64,000 nt of DNA from Paenibacillus oceani (GCF_014705615.1 NZ_JACXJA010000007.1:62001-126000); one strand, 5' to 3'; numbered from the stretch's first letter, positions 45,357 to 54,583 are shown. The notes: a model not told the origin generated them from the letters alone. Numbers and translations are program-made.

Positions 45357-45576
45357 GTCACAAGATCAGGAAGTTTAAGTTATTCACCGCGGTTATGCGG
45401 AATAGGGGTTCCTTGCTTTATGCTGTCGGGTCAGCGATGTCACAAAAGCTGCCTATCGTTTGTTATCGTGGCCGTTCGGCTCTTTGTCCTGCAGCTGTTT
45501 GGGGGGGAGGAGTCGCAATAGGAGTGGTTTGCAGCCTTTATTTGGTCAGAAAACCGGCTGGGACGCGGAATAAGAA

Positions 45577-45656
45577 GCGGTTTGAAGCTGCTATATCCGC
45601 GAGAAAGGCGCAGCCCCCTTCAAGTGGGGGAAATAAGGGGTACAAACCGCCGCTTT
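45577..45656. other. Structured non-coding stretch with nested inverted repeats
   Basis: GCGGTTTG (45577-45584) pairs with CAAACCGC (45643-45650), enclosing CCCCC/GGGGG (45614-45618, 45626-45630); CTTTTT follows on the plus strand. It lies within the 675-bp gap 45299-45973, which contains no credible gene. A second repeat pair, CGCCCGT/ACGGGCG, spans 45734-45782. Possible small RNA or repeat remnant. Confidence 0.45.
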
Positions 45657-45889
45657 TTGTCTATTTCCTCCCAAAATGCCGATAATAGAAGGTGGCTGAG
45701 ACTCTTATCTGGTTGGGTAGCCTGTACAGATAGCGCCCGTGAAGCCAACGCGATCGGTTCGAATGAAACTTGTTTACGGGCGTCGGCGTCATTCGGAGTC
45801 GAGTTGTTCTGGAACACCCTCAACAACGACCGGCTGGAGCGAATGGGCCCGACCTTCCGCGCTCCAACATGTGGGTTTGCACGTCAAAG

Positions 45890-45929
45890 ACCGTCCGGGA
45901 GATTTGAAGTTACCGGACGGTTTCTTATT
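45890..45929. terminator. Strong hairpin at the end of the 46303-45974 gene
   Basis: ACCGTCCGG (45890-45898) pairs perfectly with CCGGACGGT (45913-45921), 14-nt loop. T-rich sequence lies on the plus side; the minus side ends in TCTTT. It can terminate transcription from either direction. Confidence 0.7.
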
Positions 45930-45973
45930 TCGATTCGCATCTCACAACGGAGCGCCTCCGGGAGAAGCGGCCG

Positions 45974-46303
45974 TCAAGGGACCGGACGATCCTGCTCTCC
46001 GATCGCCCGCATGCCGGCGATCGTATGCTTCGTCTCCTCCGTACCTAGCTCGTACAGCTTCCGGTACACTTCGGTCAGCGCATAATCGTAGCCGTCGTGT
46101 TCGGCGTCCTGATGATACGGCACGCCCGGCAGATGGGCGCGAAAGGCCGAAGCGTTGTCCTGATCGCTCAGCATCCCGAACTGTTCGATCAAATCGTCCA
46201 CTTCCGGTTCCGTTGCGAAGATCTCGAACTCGTAGGCGGCGTCCCCCTGATTCTCCAGCACAGATCCGGCCTGAACCGAGACGTAGTATTTTTTCTTATC
46301 CAC
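45974..46303 (-). CDS. Hypothetical acidic protein
   Basis: A 109-residue soluble acidic protein starting MDKKKYYVSVQAGSVLENQGDAAYEFEIFATEPEV. No recognised domain. ATG at 46301-46303 is preceded by GGGAGTGTTAC. The gene follows the next small membrane-protein gene by 18 nt in the same direction, so they are probably cotranscribed. Its regular coding pattern and the terminator after it support it as real. Confidence 0.7.
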   Translation of the reverse strand: MDKKKYYVSVQAGSVLENQGDAAYEFEIFATEPEVDDLIEQFGMLSDQDNASAFRAHLPGVPYHQDAEHDGYDYALTEVYRKLYELGTEETKHTIAGMRAIGEQDRPVP

Positions 46304-46321
46304 CGGGTAACACTCCCTTCA

Positions 46322-46540
46322 TTATACATAAAACCAAAGCATGACGGCGGCGACCACCGCCAGGACGGGAAACACCACATAAGCGATTACGATCGGATTC
46401 GCCAGAAACGGATGCTTGGCGGTTGTCGCATTCGTATTTTGGTCGAACCTGCCTTCTCGCTGCTTTCGGCCCGCAATAACGGTAAGTACGAAGCCGACAG
46501 CCGATACAAGTACAATAAGCCAGGCGAGGTACGTGATCAC
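46322..46540 (-). CDS. Small two-helix membrane protein
   Basis: About 72 residues from GTG at 46538-46540, which has AAAGGAG 8 nt upstream. Two hydrophobic helices (YLAWLIVLVSAVGFVLTVIAG and VIAYVVFPVLAVVAAVMLWFYV) flank a short polar loop. I do not recognise the family. It is first in a two-gene unit with the acidic protein downstream. Confidence 0.65.
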   Translation of the reverse strand: MITYLAWLIVLVSAVGFVLTVIAGRKQREGRFDQNTNATTAKHPFLANPIVIAYVVFPVLAVVAAVMLWFYV

Positions 46541-46732
46541 GCGCAAAACTCCTTTAAGTCGATATCGTTCCCAATATTGTTATCCCATAACAGAGGGGAC
46601 TTTATTCGCCGGGAGAGGAATCCGTACGGATTGCTCAGCAACCGCAACCGCAACCGCAATCCCCTCTGCAAACCCCTCAACTGCCCCCCTCAGCAAACCT
46701 CATATCTTGCCGTCTCTTTTTTTCCAAATCTT

Positions 46733-46761
46733 TGCAACCTTAAGCGGATTTGACTCGTTTA
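46733..46761 (+). promoter_or_regulatory. Candidate ECF-sigma promoter of the DUF4349 gene
   Basis: TGCAAC (46733-46738), followed by CTT, and CGTTTA (46756-46761) are 17 nt apart, resembling the element at 2257. It is 66 nt before the TTG start. Weaker match than the first. Confidence 0.4.
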
Positions 46762-46827
46762 GGGAGTGGCGGCGCTTTCATCTGCGATTCACGCTGTCAA
46801 AATAGGGTAGACCTAGGGGGAATAGAT

Positions 46828-47958
46828 TTGAGCGGATTCAGAAGGGGACGTAAGACGGGAACCGTTTTGCTGGCGGGTTGTCTGCTGGCCGTCGGCTTGC
46901 TGGCCGGGTGTGGGTCGGCGAAGGAGGCAACTGACCAGGCGATGAATTCGGAGTCGGCGCCGGCACCGACGATGGCAGCCAAACAGGAATCGGCCCAGAT
47001 TTTCAATGCCAACGATTCGGGCACGGCGGCAGGAGCGGCGGAGCAAACAGACAGCATCCAAGCAACATCCGGCATGACAAACGTTCAATCCGGGGCGGGA
47101 GCGCCGGCTTCGGTTCCGGGCGCTGCTCCAACCGGGCAGCAACCCGCGTCGATCGACCGGCAAATCATCTACAAAGCGAATGTGACGATGGAGGTAGCGG
47201 AGTACGGCAGCGCCCATACGGAGATTAACAACCTGGTTCATTTGTCCGGCGGTTACCTGCTCCAGTTTTCCGAAAACCGGACCGACTACGAGCAGAGCGG
47301 CATCCTTGTCGTGAAGGTGCCGTCCAAAGGGTTCTCCGGATTTTTAGCCAATCTGGAGAAGATGAAGCCGAAGTCAATCCAGCGCAGCGTACAAGGCCAG
47401 GACGTTACGGAAGAATATGTGGACCTGACCTCCCGGCTTAAGGCGAGAGAAGCGGAGCTGGCAAGACTGTTTTCCTTTATGGACAAAGCGACCAAAAGTG
47501 AAGATCTGGTGACGTTCTCGAAGCAGATCGAGACCGTTCAGACCGAAGTCGAGCGGTTGAAAGGCCGGATGCGTTATTTGGAACAGAACGTCGCCTATTC
47601 GACCGTTGAGATTCGGCTGTATCAGAAAATCGAAAAAGCGAAGGTTGAAGCGGAGAAGGCGCAGGAGAGCGGCTTTGCAAGCAAGCTGGCCAAAGCGCTG
47701 AAAGGCAGCGCCAAGGTTGTGCTTGGTTTCCTGCAAGGGGTTGTAATCGTGCTCGCCGGGGCGCTTCCGGTACTTGCGGTGCTAGCTGTAGTCGGCATAC
47801 CGGCAGCTACCATCTACCGGAGACGGAGAGCCCGCATGAAAGAGCTGGAGGAACGTTCCAGATCGATCCGCAGGCAAAACCTGTCCCAGATCGAGTCCGA
47901 TTCAGAAGCGGATCGAGATGCGGATCACGACAGCAAGCCGCCGGCCTCCGATGCGTAA
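46828..47958 (+). CDS. DUF4349 lipoprotein
   Basis: About 376 residues from TTG 46828, 7 nt after AGGGGG. The lipoprotein signal VLLAGCLLAVGLLAGC places the lipidated Cys at 28. A Gln/Ala/Ser-rich linker is followed by the DUF4349 region: RQIIYKANVTMEVAEYG, GGYLLQFSENRT, LVVKVPSKGFSGFLANLEKM, and a coiled coil with QIETVQTEVERLKGRMRYLEQNVAYSTVEIRL. One C-terminal membrane helix and a charged cytoplasmic tail end it. DUF4349 function is unknown; envelope location is clear. Confidence 0.88.
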   Translation: MSGFRRGRKTGTVLLAGCLLAVGLLAGCGSAKEATDQAMNSESAPAPTMAAKQESAQIFNANDSGTAAGAAEQTDSIQATSGMTNVQSGAGAPASVPGAAPTGQQPASIDRQIIYKANVTMEVAEYGSAHTEINNLVHLSGGYLLQFSENRTDYEQSGILVVKVPSKGFSGFLANLEKMKPKSIQRSVQGQDVTEEYVDLTSRLKAREAELARLFSFMDKATKSEDLVTFSKQIETVQTEVERLKGRMRYLEQNVAYSTVEIRLYQKIEKAKVEAEKAQESGFASKLAKALKGSAKVVLGFLQGVVIVLAGALPVLAVLAVVGIPAATIYRRRRARMKELEERSRSIRRQNLSQIESDSEADRDADHDSKPPASDA

Positions 47959-48004
47959 GCGCAGCCGACTAGTACAAATTGAAAACAATTGATAAATTAT
48001 TTCA

Positions 48005-48035
48005 AAAATCCTGCTGCTTGCGGCAGGATTTTATT
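48005..48035 (+). terminator. Terminator before mraZ
   Basis: AAAATCCTGC (48005-48014) pairs with GCAGGATTTT (48023-48032), 8-nt loop, followed by ATTT. Confidence 0.9.
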
Positions 48036-48059
48036 TGTCTATGGAGAATAACAAGTCAG

Positions 48060-48084
48060 AGTGGTGAAAAGTGGGTGAAAGTGG
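48060..48084 (+). promoter_or_regulatory. MraZ operator: three AGTGG repeats at 10-bp spacing
   Basis: AGTGG starts at 48060, 48070 and 48080, one helical turn apart, 22 nt before mraZ. MraZ in other bacteria binds tandem TGGGN or AAAGTGG-type repeats with 10-bp period in its own leader, so this is a strong autoregulatory operator candidate. Confidence 0.75.
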
Positions 48085-48105
48085 CGGGAAGGGGGAGACT
48101 AGCGG

Positions 48106-48543
48106 ATGTTCATGGGGGAATACCAGCACTCGGTCGATGATAAAGGTCGAATGATCGTTCCCGCCAAGTTCCGCGAAGCTCTCGGAGCCGCGTTCATCGT
48201 CACCCGCGGGCTCGATAACTGCTTGTTCGTATATCCCAGGGAAGAGTGGGCCGTACTCGAGCAGAAGCTCAAAAGCTTGCCGCTTATGAAGGCGGACGCC
48301 CGCGCGTTCACCAGGTTTTTCTTCTCCGGCGCAACCGAATGCGAGCTGGATAAGCAAGGCCGCATCAATATCCCGAGAAACTTGTGCGAATACGCCAAGC
48401 TGGACAAGGACTGCGTCGTACTGGGAGTCTCGAACCGGGTGGAGATTTGGAGCAAGCAAGTTTGGGAAAGCTATTATGAGCAGTCGGAGGAGTCGTTTAA
48501 TGAGATTGCGGAGAAGCTCGTCGACTTCAATTTTGATCTCTAA
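48106..48543 (+). CDS. mraZ: Transcriptional regulator MraZ
   Basis: A 145-residue protein with the two AbrB/SpoVT-like repeats: [23 protein letters not shown] and [23 protein letters not shown], each with the DxxGR core. MraZ forms a ring and represses the division cluster, binding repeats in its own leader (see 48060-48084). First gene of the dcw cluster. ATG 48106 follows GGGGGAG at 10 nt. Confidence 0.97.
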   Translation: MFMGEYQHSVDDKGRMIVPAKFREALGAAFIVTRGLDNCLFVYPREEWAVLEQKLKSLPLMKADARAFTRFFFSGATECELDKQGRINIPRNLCEYAKLDKDCVVLGVSNRVEIWSKQVWESYYEQSEESFNEIAEKLVDFNFDL

Positions 48544-48622
48544 CCTTGTCGATTTTACACATTTCGTACGATAGAATCGTCCGGCTGGCAATCGCTGCGC
48601 CGGACTTACAGGAGGGCGCAGT

Positions 48623-49582
48623 TTGTTCGAGCATGTGACGGTATTAAAGGAAGAATCGGTAGAAGCGCTGGCGATCAGGCCTGACGGCATCTATGTAGAC
48701 TGCACGATGGGCGGGGCGGGCCACAGCTCGCTGATCGCTTCCAGGCTGGGGGAGCAAGGCCGGCTGATTGCTTTCGACCAGGACGATATCGCCCTGGAGA
48801 ACGGCCGAATCGCGCTGGCTCCATTCGGTGAACGGGTACATATGGTCAAGAGCAACTTCAGATATTTGCGGAGCGTACTGGGCCGCCTCGATTTCGTACC
48901 GAAGAAGGACGGAGTGCCGCAGGTGGACGGGATCTTGTTCGATCTGGGTGTATCGTCGCCGCAACTGGATGAAGCGGACCGCGGATTCAGCTACAACCAC
49001 GACGCCGAGCTGGACATGAGGATGGACCGGGATTCCGATTTGACCGCACGCGAGATCGTTAACGAATGGAGCGCGGAGGACATTGCCCGCATCCTGTTCG
49101 AGTACGGGGAAGAGAAGTTTTCGCGCAAGATCGCAAGAACGATTGAAGAAGCGCGGAAGTCGGCTCCGATCGAGACGACCGGCCAACTGGTGGAGCTGAT
49201 TAAAGAAGCGATCCCCGCAGCCGCGAGAAGAACGGGCCCTCATCCGGCCAAGCGCAGCTTTCAGGCGCTGCGGATCGCCGTGAACGATGAGCTGGGCGCG
49301 TTCGAGGATGCGCTGGAGCAATCGATCCAGTGTCTCGCTCCGCACGGCCGTGTAGCGGTGATAACGTTTCATTCGCTCGAGGACCGGATCTGTAAGCACG
49401 CCTTCGCCAAATATGTAGAAAAATGCACGTGTCCGCCCGATTTCCCGATGTGCGTCTGCGGCACCAAGGGGATCGTCCGGCTTGTGCACCGCAAGCCGCT
49501 GCTGCCTTCGGACGAGGAACTGCAGCGCAATTCGAGAGCGAGATCGGCGAAGCTGAGAGTAGCAGAGAAGCTGCACGTCTAA
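48623..49582 (+). CDS. rsmH: 16S rRNA (cytosine1402-N4)-methyltransferase
   Basis: A 319-residue SAM-dependent enzyme (former MraW). TTG start at 48623 after GGAGGG. Hallmarks: [19 protein letters not shown] near residues 24-42, [40 protein letters not shown] and [15 protein letters not shown]. It methylates C1402 in the ribosomal P site. Between mraZ and ftsL as usual. Confidence 0.97.
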   Translation: MFEHVTVLKEESVEALAIRPDGIYVDCTMGGAGHSSLIASRLGEQGRLIAFDQDDIALENGRIALAPFGERVHMVKSNFRYLRSVLGRLDFVPKKDGVPQVDGILFDLGVSSPQLDEADRGFSYNHDAELDMRMDRDSDLTAREIVNEWSAEDIARILFEYGEEKFSRKIARTIEEARKSAPIETTGQLVELIKEAIPAAARRTGPHPAKRSFQALRIAVNDELGAFEDALEQSIQCLAPHGRVAVITFHSLEDRICKHAFAKYVEKCTCPPDFPMCVCGTKGIVRLVHRKPLLPSDEELQRNSRARSAKLRVAEKLHV

Positions 49583-49630
49583 TCTGCATGAATATAACCA
49601 GGGGAACGCCCGAAGGAGGATGACACCCGC

Positions 49631-50020
49631 GTGTCGGCATATATCAACGGAAACTTGGCGATTGAACGGAAACCCGTCAAAAAGCCGAAAGGACAAGACC
49701 AGAAGAAAGTCGTGGTCAAACGGAAATCGATTCCGGTTCAGGAGAAGCTGCTGTATTTATTTACCGTCATCGTATGCGTCGTGGTGGCGGGTGTCATCAT
49801 ATGGCGTTACGCTCAAATCTATGAAATGAATACGAGAATTCAAAAGATAGAGAGTGAAGTCAAGGCGCTGCAAATTGAAAACAACAAGCTGAAGATGGAG
49901 ATCACGAAATATCAAGACCCGAAAAAACTGCTCGATCAAGGAAAGTCGCTCGGACTTGTCCCGAACGAAGAGCTGAACCAGTTGACCGAGAGAAAGTCCC
50001 CCGCCGGCGATAGTCGCTAA
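49631..50020 (+). CDS. ftsL: Cell division protein FtsL
   Basis: A 129-residue bitopic protein: basic cytoplasmic N-terminus, one membrane helix at about residues 38-60, then an extracytoplasmic leucine-zipper-like coiled coil (RIQKIESEVKALQIENNKLKMEI) and a short tail. GTG start at 49631 after AAGGAGG. Low sequence conservation is normal; position between rsmH and pbpB decides the call. Part of the FtsB/FtsL/DivIB divisome core. Confidence 0.9.
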   Translation: MSAYINGNLAIERKPVKKPKGQDQKKVVVKRKSIPVQEKLLYLFTVIVCVVVAGVIIWRYAQIYEMNTRIQKIESEVKALQIENNKLKMEITKYQDPKKLLDQGKSLGLVPNEELNQLTERKSPAGDSR

Positions 50021-50045
50021 TGAATACGAGTGAGAGGACCGGGCC

Positions 50046-52316
50046 ATGAATAGAAAAGTAAAACTGCGCACACTGCTGATAGGGGGATTGTTCACCCTAT
50101 TTTTTATTGTCCTTATCGGTAAAATTTATTGGGTTCAAGTCGTAGACGCAAAAGAACTGATCAAAAAAGCGCAGGCGATGTGGGAGCGCAACAAAATCCT
50201 TCAGCCGGTCCGGGGATCGATCGTCGACAGGTACAATCAGGTTCTCGCCGAGGACGGCGCTTCGTATACGGTCATCGTAAACCCGACGGCGATCGATAAG
50301 CTCAAAAACGCCCAGACGGTTGTCCAAGTGCTGTCGAGCATTTTGAACAAACCGGAAAACGAACTGATGGAAATGGTTACGAAGCAAAATAAGGACGGTG
50401 AGTTGTCCAGTTGGGTGGAAGTACGAAGCGAAGGCTGGAAGATTGACGCCGAGACGGCCGACCGGATCGCCAAGGCGCTTAACTTGCCCGAACCGATCAA
50501 TAAGCAAGCCAATCTGTACACCCACGGCGTGTATTTGGAAGAATCGCAGAAACGGTACTACCCGGCGGGATCGATGGCTTCCCACGTGCTCGGGTATTTC
50601 GACAAAAACGGCAAAGCGGTGATGGGGCTCGAAGCCGCCTACAATGAGCTGCTGACGGGCAAGCCCGGCCATATCAGTACGACGAAAGACCGGATGGGCT
50701 ACGAGCTGCCGGACGCGAAAGCCAGCTACGAGCCAGCCGAGGACGGCAAGACGCTGCAGTTGACGATTGACCGGAATATCCAGTCGTATATCGAGACCGC
50801 TTTGGAGAAGTCGTATAACGAATGGAAGCCGAAAAGCATGACGGTCGTGGCGATGAACCCCAAAACGGGGGAAATCCTCGGTATGGCAAACATGCCGACC
50901 TTTAATCCGTCCAGATATTGGGAGTCGGAAACGAAAAACTTCTACAACCATGCCGTAGGCTCGCAGTACGAGCCGGGATCTACGTTTAAGCTCGTAACTC
51001 TTGCGGGCGCCATAGAAGAAGGACTGTTCGATCCGAACGACAAGTTCCAGTCCGGCGGGATCGCCGTTTATGACCGGACGCTGAAAGACCATAATTTGAA
51101 AGGCTGGGGCAAAATTTCGTATCTCGAAGGATTAAAGCGTTCCAGTAACGTTGCTTTCGTCAAGCTGGGCTACGAGAAGCTGAAGCCGGACAAGCTGAAG
51201 GAATATATTACGCGATTCGGCTTCGGAGAGAGAACGGGCATCGATATTCCCGGAGAAACAAAAGGTCTGGTGCGTTTCAATTATCCTGTCGATTACGCAA
51301 CCGCTACGTACGGGCAAGGCGGCGTCTCGGTTACGGCGATTCAGCAGATCGCCGCATATGCCGCGATCGCCAACGGCGGTAAGATGATGCAGCCGCACAT
51401 CGTGAAAGCCGTGCTTGATCCGAAGACGAACGAGCCGGTTCAAACGTTCGAGCCGAAAGAAATTCGTCAAGTCGTATCGCCGGAAACTGCAGCAAAAGTA
51501 ACGGAATATTTGGAGCAGGTCGTATCCGATCAGGAGATCGGTACGGGAAGAAATGCTTATATCGAAGGCTACCGGGTAGCCGGCAAGACGGGAACGGCGC
51601 AAAAGGTTATCGACGGCAAATATTCGACGGAGAAATGGCTGATTACGTTCGTCGGATACGCGCCGGTCGAAGATCCGAAAATAGTGGTTCTCGTACTGGC
51701 CGACGAGCCGGAACTGCACGGCAATTACCATAACGGCGGTCTGGTCGCTCCTCCCGTATTTAAAGAAATCGTAACGCAAAGCTTGCGTTATATGAACGTC
51801 TCGGCAACCGTCAAGCAGGAACTGTCGGGTATCGACAAAAAAGTGGTCGCCCCCCAAGTGGAAGGCAAACTGCTTATAGAAGCGAAGAAAGATCTGGGTG
51901 ATTCGAAAATCAAGTACGATGTGCTGGGCAAAGGGGCGTCCGTTGTAGCCCAATTTCCCGAAGGCGGTACGGAAATCGGACCGACGCAACGAATCTATTT
52001 GGTAACCGAGGAGAAGGCGGGGATGGATCTGCCTAACCTGCAGGGCAAATCGCTGCGCGACGCGCTCGCCGTCTGCTCGTTTCTGAAAGTGAACTGCCAG
52101 GTGACCGGCGAAGGTTATGTCGCCTCGCAAACGTTATCTGCAGACGAAGGCGGACAACAAGTCGCGGTGCTTCAGCTCGTTCCTTGGATCGATCTGGAGA
52201 AAGCGAAGGCGGAGGCGGCCAAATTGGCGGCCAAGACCGAAACCGCGAACAAACAGCAGCCAGCCAATTCTGCGAAAAATAGCGATCCAAAGCAAAAGAC
52301 GGACAAAAAACAGTAA
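50046..52316 (+). CDS. pbpB: Penicillin-binding protein 2B (septal transpeptidase) with two PASTA domains
   Basis: A 756-residue class B PBP. N-terminal membrane helix (about 9-27), dimerisation domain, and transpeptidase domain with STFK at 312-315, SSN near 362 and KTG at 514-516. Two PASTA modules follow (about 600-660 and 665-720), then a Lys/Ala/Gln-rich tail. It crosslinks septal peptidoglycan with SpoVE/FtsW-type partners. Follows ftsL by 25 nt. Confidence 0.95.
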   Translation: MNRKVKLRTLLIGGLFTLFFIVLIGKIYWVQVVDAKELIKKAQAMWERNKILQPVRGSIVDRYNQVLAEDGASYTVIVNPTAIDKLKNAQTVVQVLSSILNKPENELMEMVTKQNKDGELSSWVEVRSEGWKIDAETADRIAKALNLPEPINKQANLYTHGVYLEESQKRYYPAGSMASHVLGYFDKNGKAVMGLEAAYNELLTGKPGHISTTKDRMGYELPDAKASYEPAEDGKTLQLTIDRNIQSYIETALEKSYNEWKPKSMTVVAMNPKTGEILGMANMPTFNPSRYWESETKNFYNHAVGSQYEPGSTFKLVTLAGAIEEGLFDPNDKFQSGGIAVYDRTLKDHNLKGWGKISYLEGLKRSSNVAFVKLGYEKLKPDKLKEYITRFGFGERTGIDIPGETKGLVRFNYPVDYATATYGQGGVSVTAIQQIAAYAAIANGGKMMQPHIVKAVLDPKTNEPVQTFEPKEIRQVVSPETAAKVTEYLEQVVSDQEIGTGRNAYIEGYRVAGKTGTAQKVIDGKYSTEKWLITFVGYAPVEDPKIVVLVLADEPELHGNYHNGGLVAPPVFKEIVTQSLRYMNVSATVKQELSGIDKKVVAPQVEGKLLIEAKKDLGDSKIKYDVLGKGASVVAQFPEGGTEIGPTQRIYLVTEEKAGMDLPNLQGKSLRDALAVCSFLKVNCQVTGEGYVASQTLSADEGGQQVAVLQLVPWIDLEKAKAEAAKLAAKTETANKQQPANSAKNSDPKQKTDKKQ

Positions 52317-52484
52317 GAAAGCTAGCGAAAGAGCTTGTTCTAACCCCCCTCACCCAGGAATAGCTATGTTATGAAACGTTCTAGCTATTTCTGTAGATAA
52401 GATCTAGCAAGCTTGATCCGAAAAAGGAAGGCGTACGAGCTGCGGCTGACGATTTCGGAGGAAAGCGTGAGGGGGGCTCTCTTC

Positions 52485-54413
52485 GTGAAAGTATCCAGTG
52501 TTACCGTTCGTCGCAGATTGTTTATTGCGCTTCTCGGAAGCGGGATTATTTTTGCCGCGCTTGTTCTGCGTCTGGCTTACGTCCAGCTATGGATCGGCGG
52601 GGATTTGGCGGAGAAGGCGGAAGATTCGTGGCGCCGCAACATACCGTTCGCCGCAAAGCGGGGCGATATTTTGGACCGGAGCGGAGTACGTCTGACTTAC
52701 AACGTCAGTTCTCCGTCCGTCCTGGCCATTCCCGCCCAGATCCAGGACGCGCGCGGCACGGCGAGGGAACTGGGCCGTGTGCTGCAAATGAATGAAGATG
52801 AGATTTACGCGACGATTACAAAAAAGCAATCCAGCGTCTATATCCGGCCAGCCGGGCGTAAAATGACCGAGGAGAGGGCTAAGGAAGTCCGGGAGCTGAA
52901 TTTGCCGGGTATCGAGGTGGCTGAGGACAATAAGCGGTATTATCCGTTCGGCTCGTTCGCTTCCCATATTCTCGGGTTTACCGGGATTGACAACCAGGGA
53001 TTGACCGGAGTCGAGGCGGCTTATAATGCGGAGCTGCGGGGCATTAACGGAAGCGTGTCGTATTTGAGCGACGCGGCGGGGCGCTACATGCCGGGTACAT
53101 CGGAGCAATACATCCCGCCCAAAGACGGTCTGAACTTGCAACTGACGATCGACAAAAACATTCAGTCTTTTCTGGAACGCGAGCTCGATCAGGCGATGGT
53201 CCAGCATCAGGCGAAAAACGCGATCGGCATCGCGATGGACCCGAATACCGGTGAAATTCTCGCGATGTCAAGCCGGCCGACGTACGATCCGACGAACTTT
53301 CGCGACTTTCCTTCCGAGGTGTATAATCGCAATTTGCCGATCTGGATGACGTACGAGCCGGGATCGACATTCAAAATCATTACGCTGGCGGCCGCTTTGG
53401 AAGAGAAAAAAGTGGATTTGAAAAACGAGCATTTCTACGATCCGGGCTTTATCGAAGTGGGAGGCGCCAGACTCCGCTGCTGGAAGCGGGGCGGACACGG
53501 CAGCCAGTCGTTTCTGCAAGTGGTCGAGAATTCGTGCAACCCGGGCTTTGTGGTGATGGGACAGCGGCTCGGCAAAGAATCGCTGTTTGATTATATCCGC
53601 CGCTTCGGCTTCGGGCAGAAGACCGGCATCGATATCGGCGGAGAAGAAAACGGCATTTTGTTCAAGCTGTCCCGGGTCGGCCCCGTCGAGCTTGCGACGA
53701 CTTCGTTCGGCCAAGGCGTCTCGGTTACCCCGATTCAGCAAATTACCGCCGTGTCGGCCGCGATTAACGGCGGCAAGCTGTTCAAGCCGCACGTGGCCAA
53801 AGCGTGGTACAATCCGGAAACCGGCGAGAAAGTGAATAGCGTAGAACCCGAACTGGTCCGTCAGGTGATCTCCGAGTCGACCTCGAAGCAGGTGCGCGAA
53901 GCGCTGGAAAGCGTAGTGGCCAAAGGAACGGGACGGCCGGCGTTTGTAGACGGCTACCGGGTCGGCGGCAAAACGGGTACGGCGCAAAAAGTCATTAACG
54001 GCCGCTATTCGCCGGATGAGCATATCGTCTCGTTTATCGGCTTTGCGCCGGCGGACGATCCGAAGATCGTGATCTATGTGGCGGTCGACGATCCGGCTGG
54101 CATTCAGTTCGGCGGTCTCGTCGCCGCTCCGATCGTCAAAAACGTAATGAGCGATGCGCTGCGTTACATGGGCGTTGAGCCCCGCAAAGACCAGATCGAG
54201 CGGGAATACCGGTACGGCGAGACGAAGCTGGTGGAAGTACCGAATCTGATCGGACATTCGGTCAGCGATTTGTATGAGAATATGAATATGAACTTCCGGC
54301 TGGAGAAGTTCGGCAGCGGCGACGAAGTGATCAGCCAGGCTCCTAAGGCGGGCGACCGTGTGGAACAGGGCACTACGATTCGGATTTATATGGGAAATCA
54401 CCCGGAATCGTGA
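52485..54413 (+). CDS. spoVD: Stage V sporulation protein D (cortex PBP)
   Basis: About 642 residues from GTG 52485, 8 nt after GAGGGGGG; this length fits SpoVD, and the longer upstream frame lacks a site. N-terminal membrane helix, PBP dimer domain, transpeptidase domain with STFK at 294-297 and KTG at 496-498, and one C-terminal PASTA module. SpoVD makes spore cortex peptidoglycan with SpoVE. It overlaps in function with the preceding pbpB, from which it probably arose by duplication. The gap to pbpB (52317-52484) shows no terminator. Confidence 0.93.
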   Translation: MKVSSVTVRRRLFIALLGSGIIFAALVLRLAYVQLWIGGDLAEKAEDSWRRNIPFAAKRGDILDRSGVRLTYNVSSPSVLAIPAQIQDARGTARELGRVLQMNEDEIYATITKKQSSVYIRPAGRKMTEERAKEVRELNLPGIEVAEDNKRYYPFGSFASHILGFTGIDNQGLTGVEAAYNAELRGINGSVSYLSDAAGRYMPGTSEQYIPPKDGLNLQLTIDKNIQSFLERELDQAMVQHQAKNAIGIAMDPNTGEILAMSSRPTYDPTNFRDFPSEVYNRNLPIWMTYEPGSTFKIITLAAALEEKKVDLKNEHFYDPGFIEVGGARLRCWKRGGHGSQSFLQVVENSCNPGFVVMGQRLGKESLFDYIRRFGFGQKTGIDIGGEENGILFKLSRVGPVELATTSFGQGVSVTPIQQITAVSAAINGGKLFKPHVAKAWYNPETGEKVNSVEPELVRQVISESTSKQVREALESVVAKGTGRPAFVDGYRVGGKTGTAQKVINGRYSPDEHIVSFIGFAPADDPKIVIYVAVDDPAGIQFGGLVAAPIVKNVMSDALRYMGVEPRKDQIEREYRYGETKLVEVPNLIGHSVSDLYENMNMNFRLEKFGSGDEVISQAPKAGDRVEQGTTIRIYMGNHPES

Positions 54414-54441
54414 TTGCAAGGGGGAGGTTTTGGTCTATAAT
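54414..54441 (+). promoter_or_regulatory. Sigma-A promoter of murE
   Basis: TTGCAA (54414-54419), immediately after the spoVD stop, and TATAAT (54436-54441) have a 16-nt spacer. The predicted start of transcription, about 7 nt downstream, falls on the first base of the hairpin at 54447-54496. Confidence 0.75.
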
Positions 54442-54446
54442 AGTTA

Positions 54447-54496
54447 TGGCGATTCGTAGACATACAGAGTAGGCTCTGTATGTCTACGAATCGCCA
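54447..54496 (+). repeat. Perfect 23-bp stem-loop in the murE leader
   Basis: Bases 54447-54469 pair without mismatch with 54474-54496 around a 4-nt TAGG loop (outer bases TGGCGATTCG / CGAATCGCCA). No T-run follows, so it is not a normal terminator. It would sit at the very 5' end of the murE transcript. Confidence 0.9.
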
Positions 54497-54583
54497 CATC
54501 GAAAACATAATCTCAGCGTTCAAAGCAACGTTTCATAGAAGAGCCATTCCTTTTTACTATAACGGCTTCAAGGGGGGACATTT

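Noticed and set aside
43658-45361. 567-codon open frame on the minus strand opposite bshC/ahcY
   Set aside because: It lies exactly antisense to two well-supported genes and its product is Arg/His/Asp/Gln-rich without any known motif, the usual result of codon bias in the opposite frame.
45395-46085. Plus-strand frames in the 45299-45973 gap
   Set aside because: Cys/Arg/Pro-rich translations, no ribosome sites, and they cross strong inverted repeats.
46636-46660. Small CAACCG tandem repeat
   Set aside because: Only about three copies in non-coding DNA; no sign of function.
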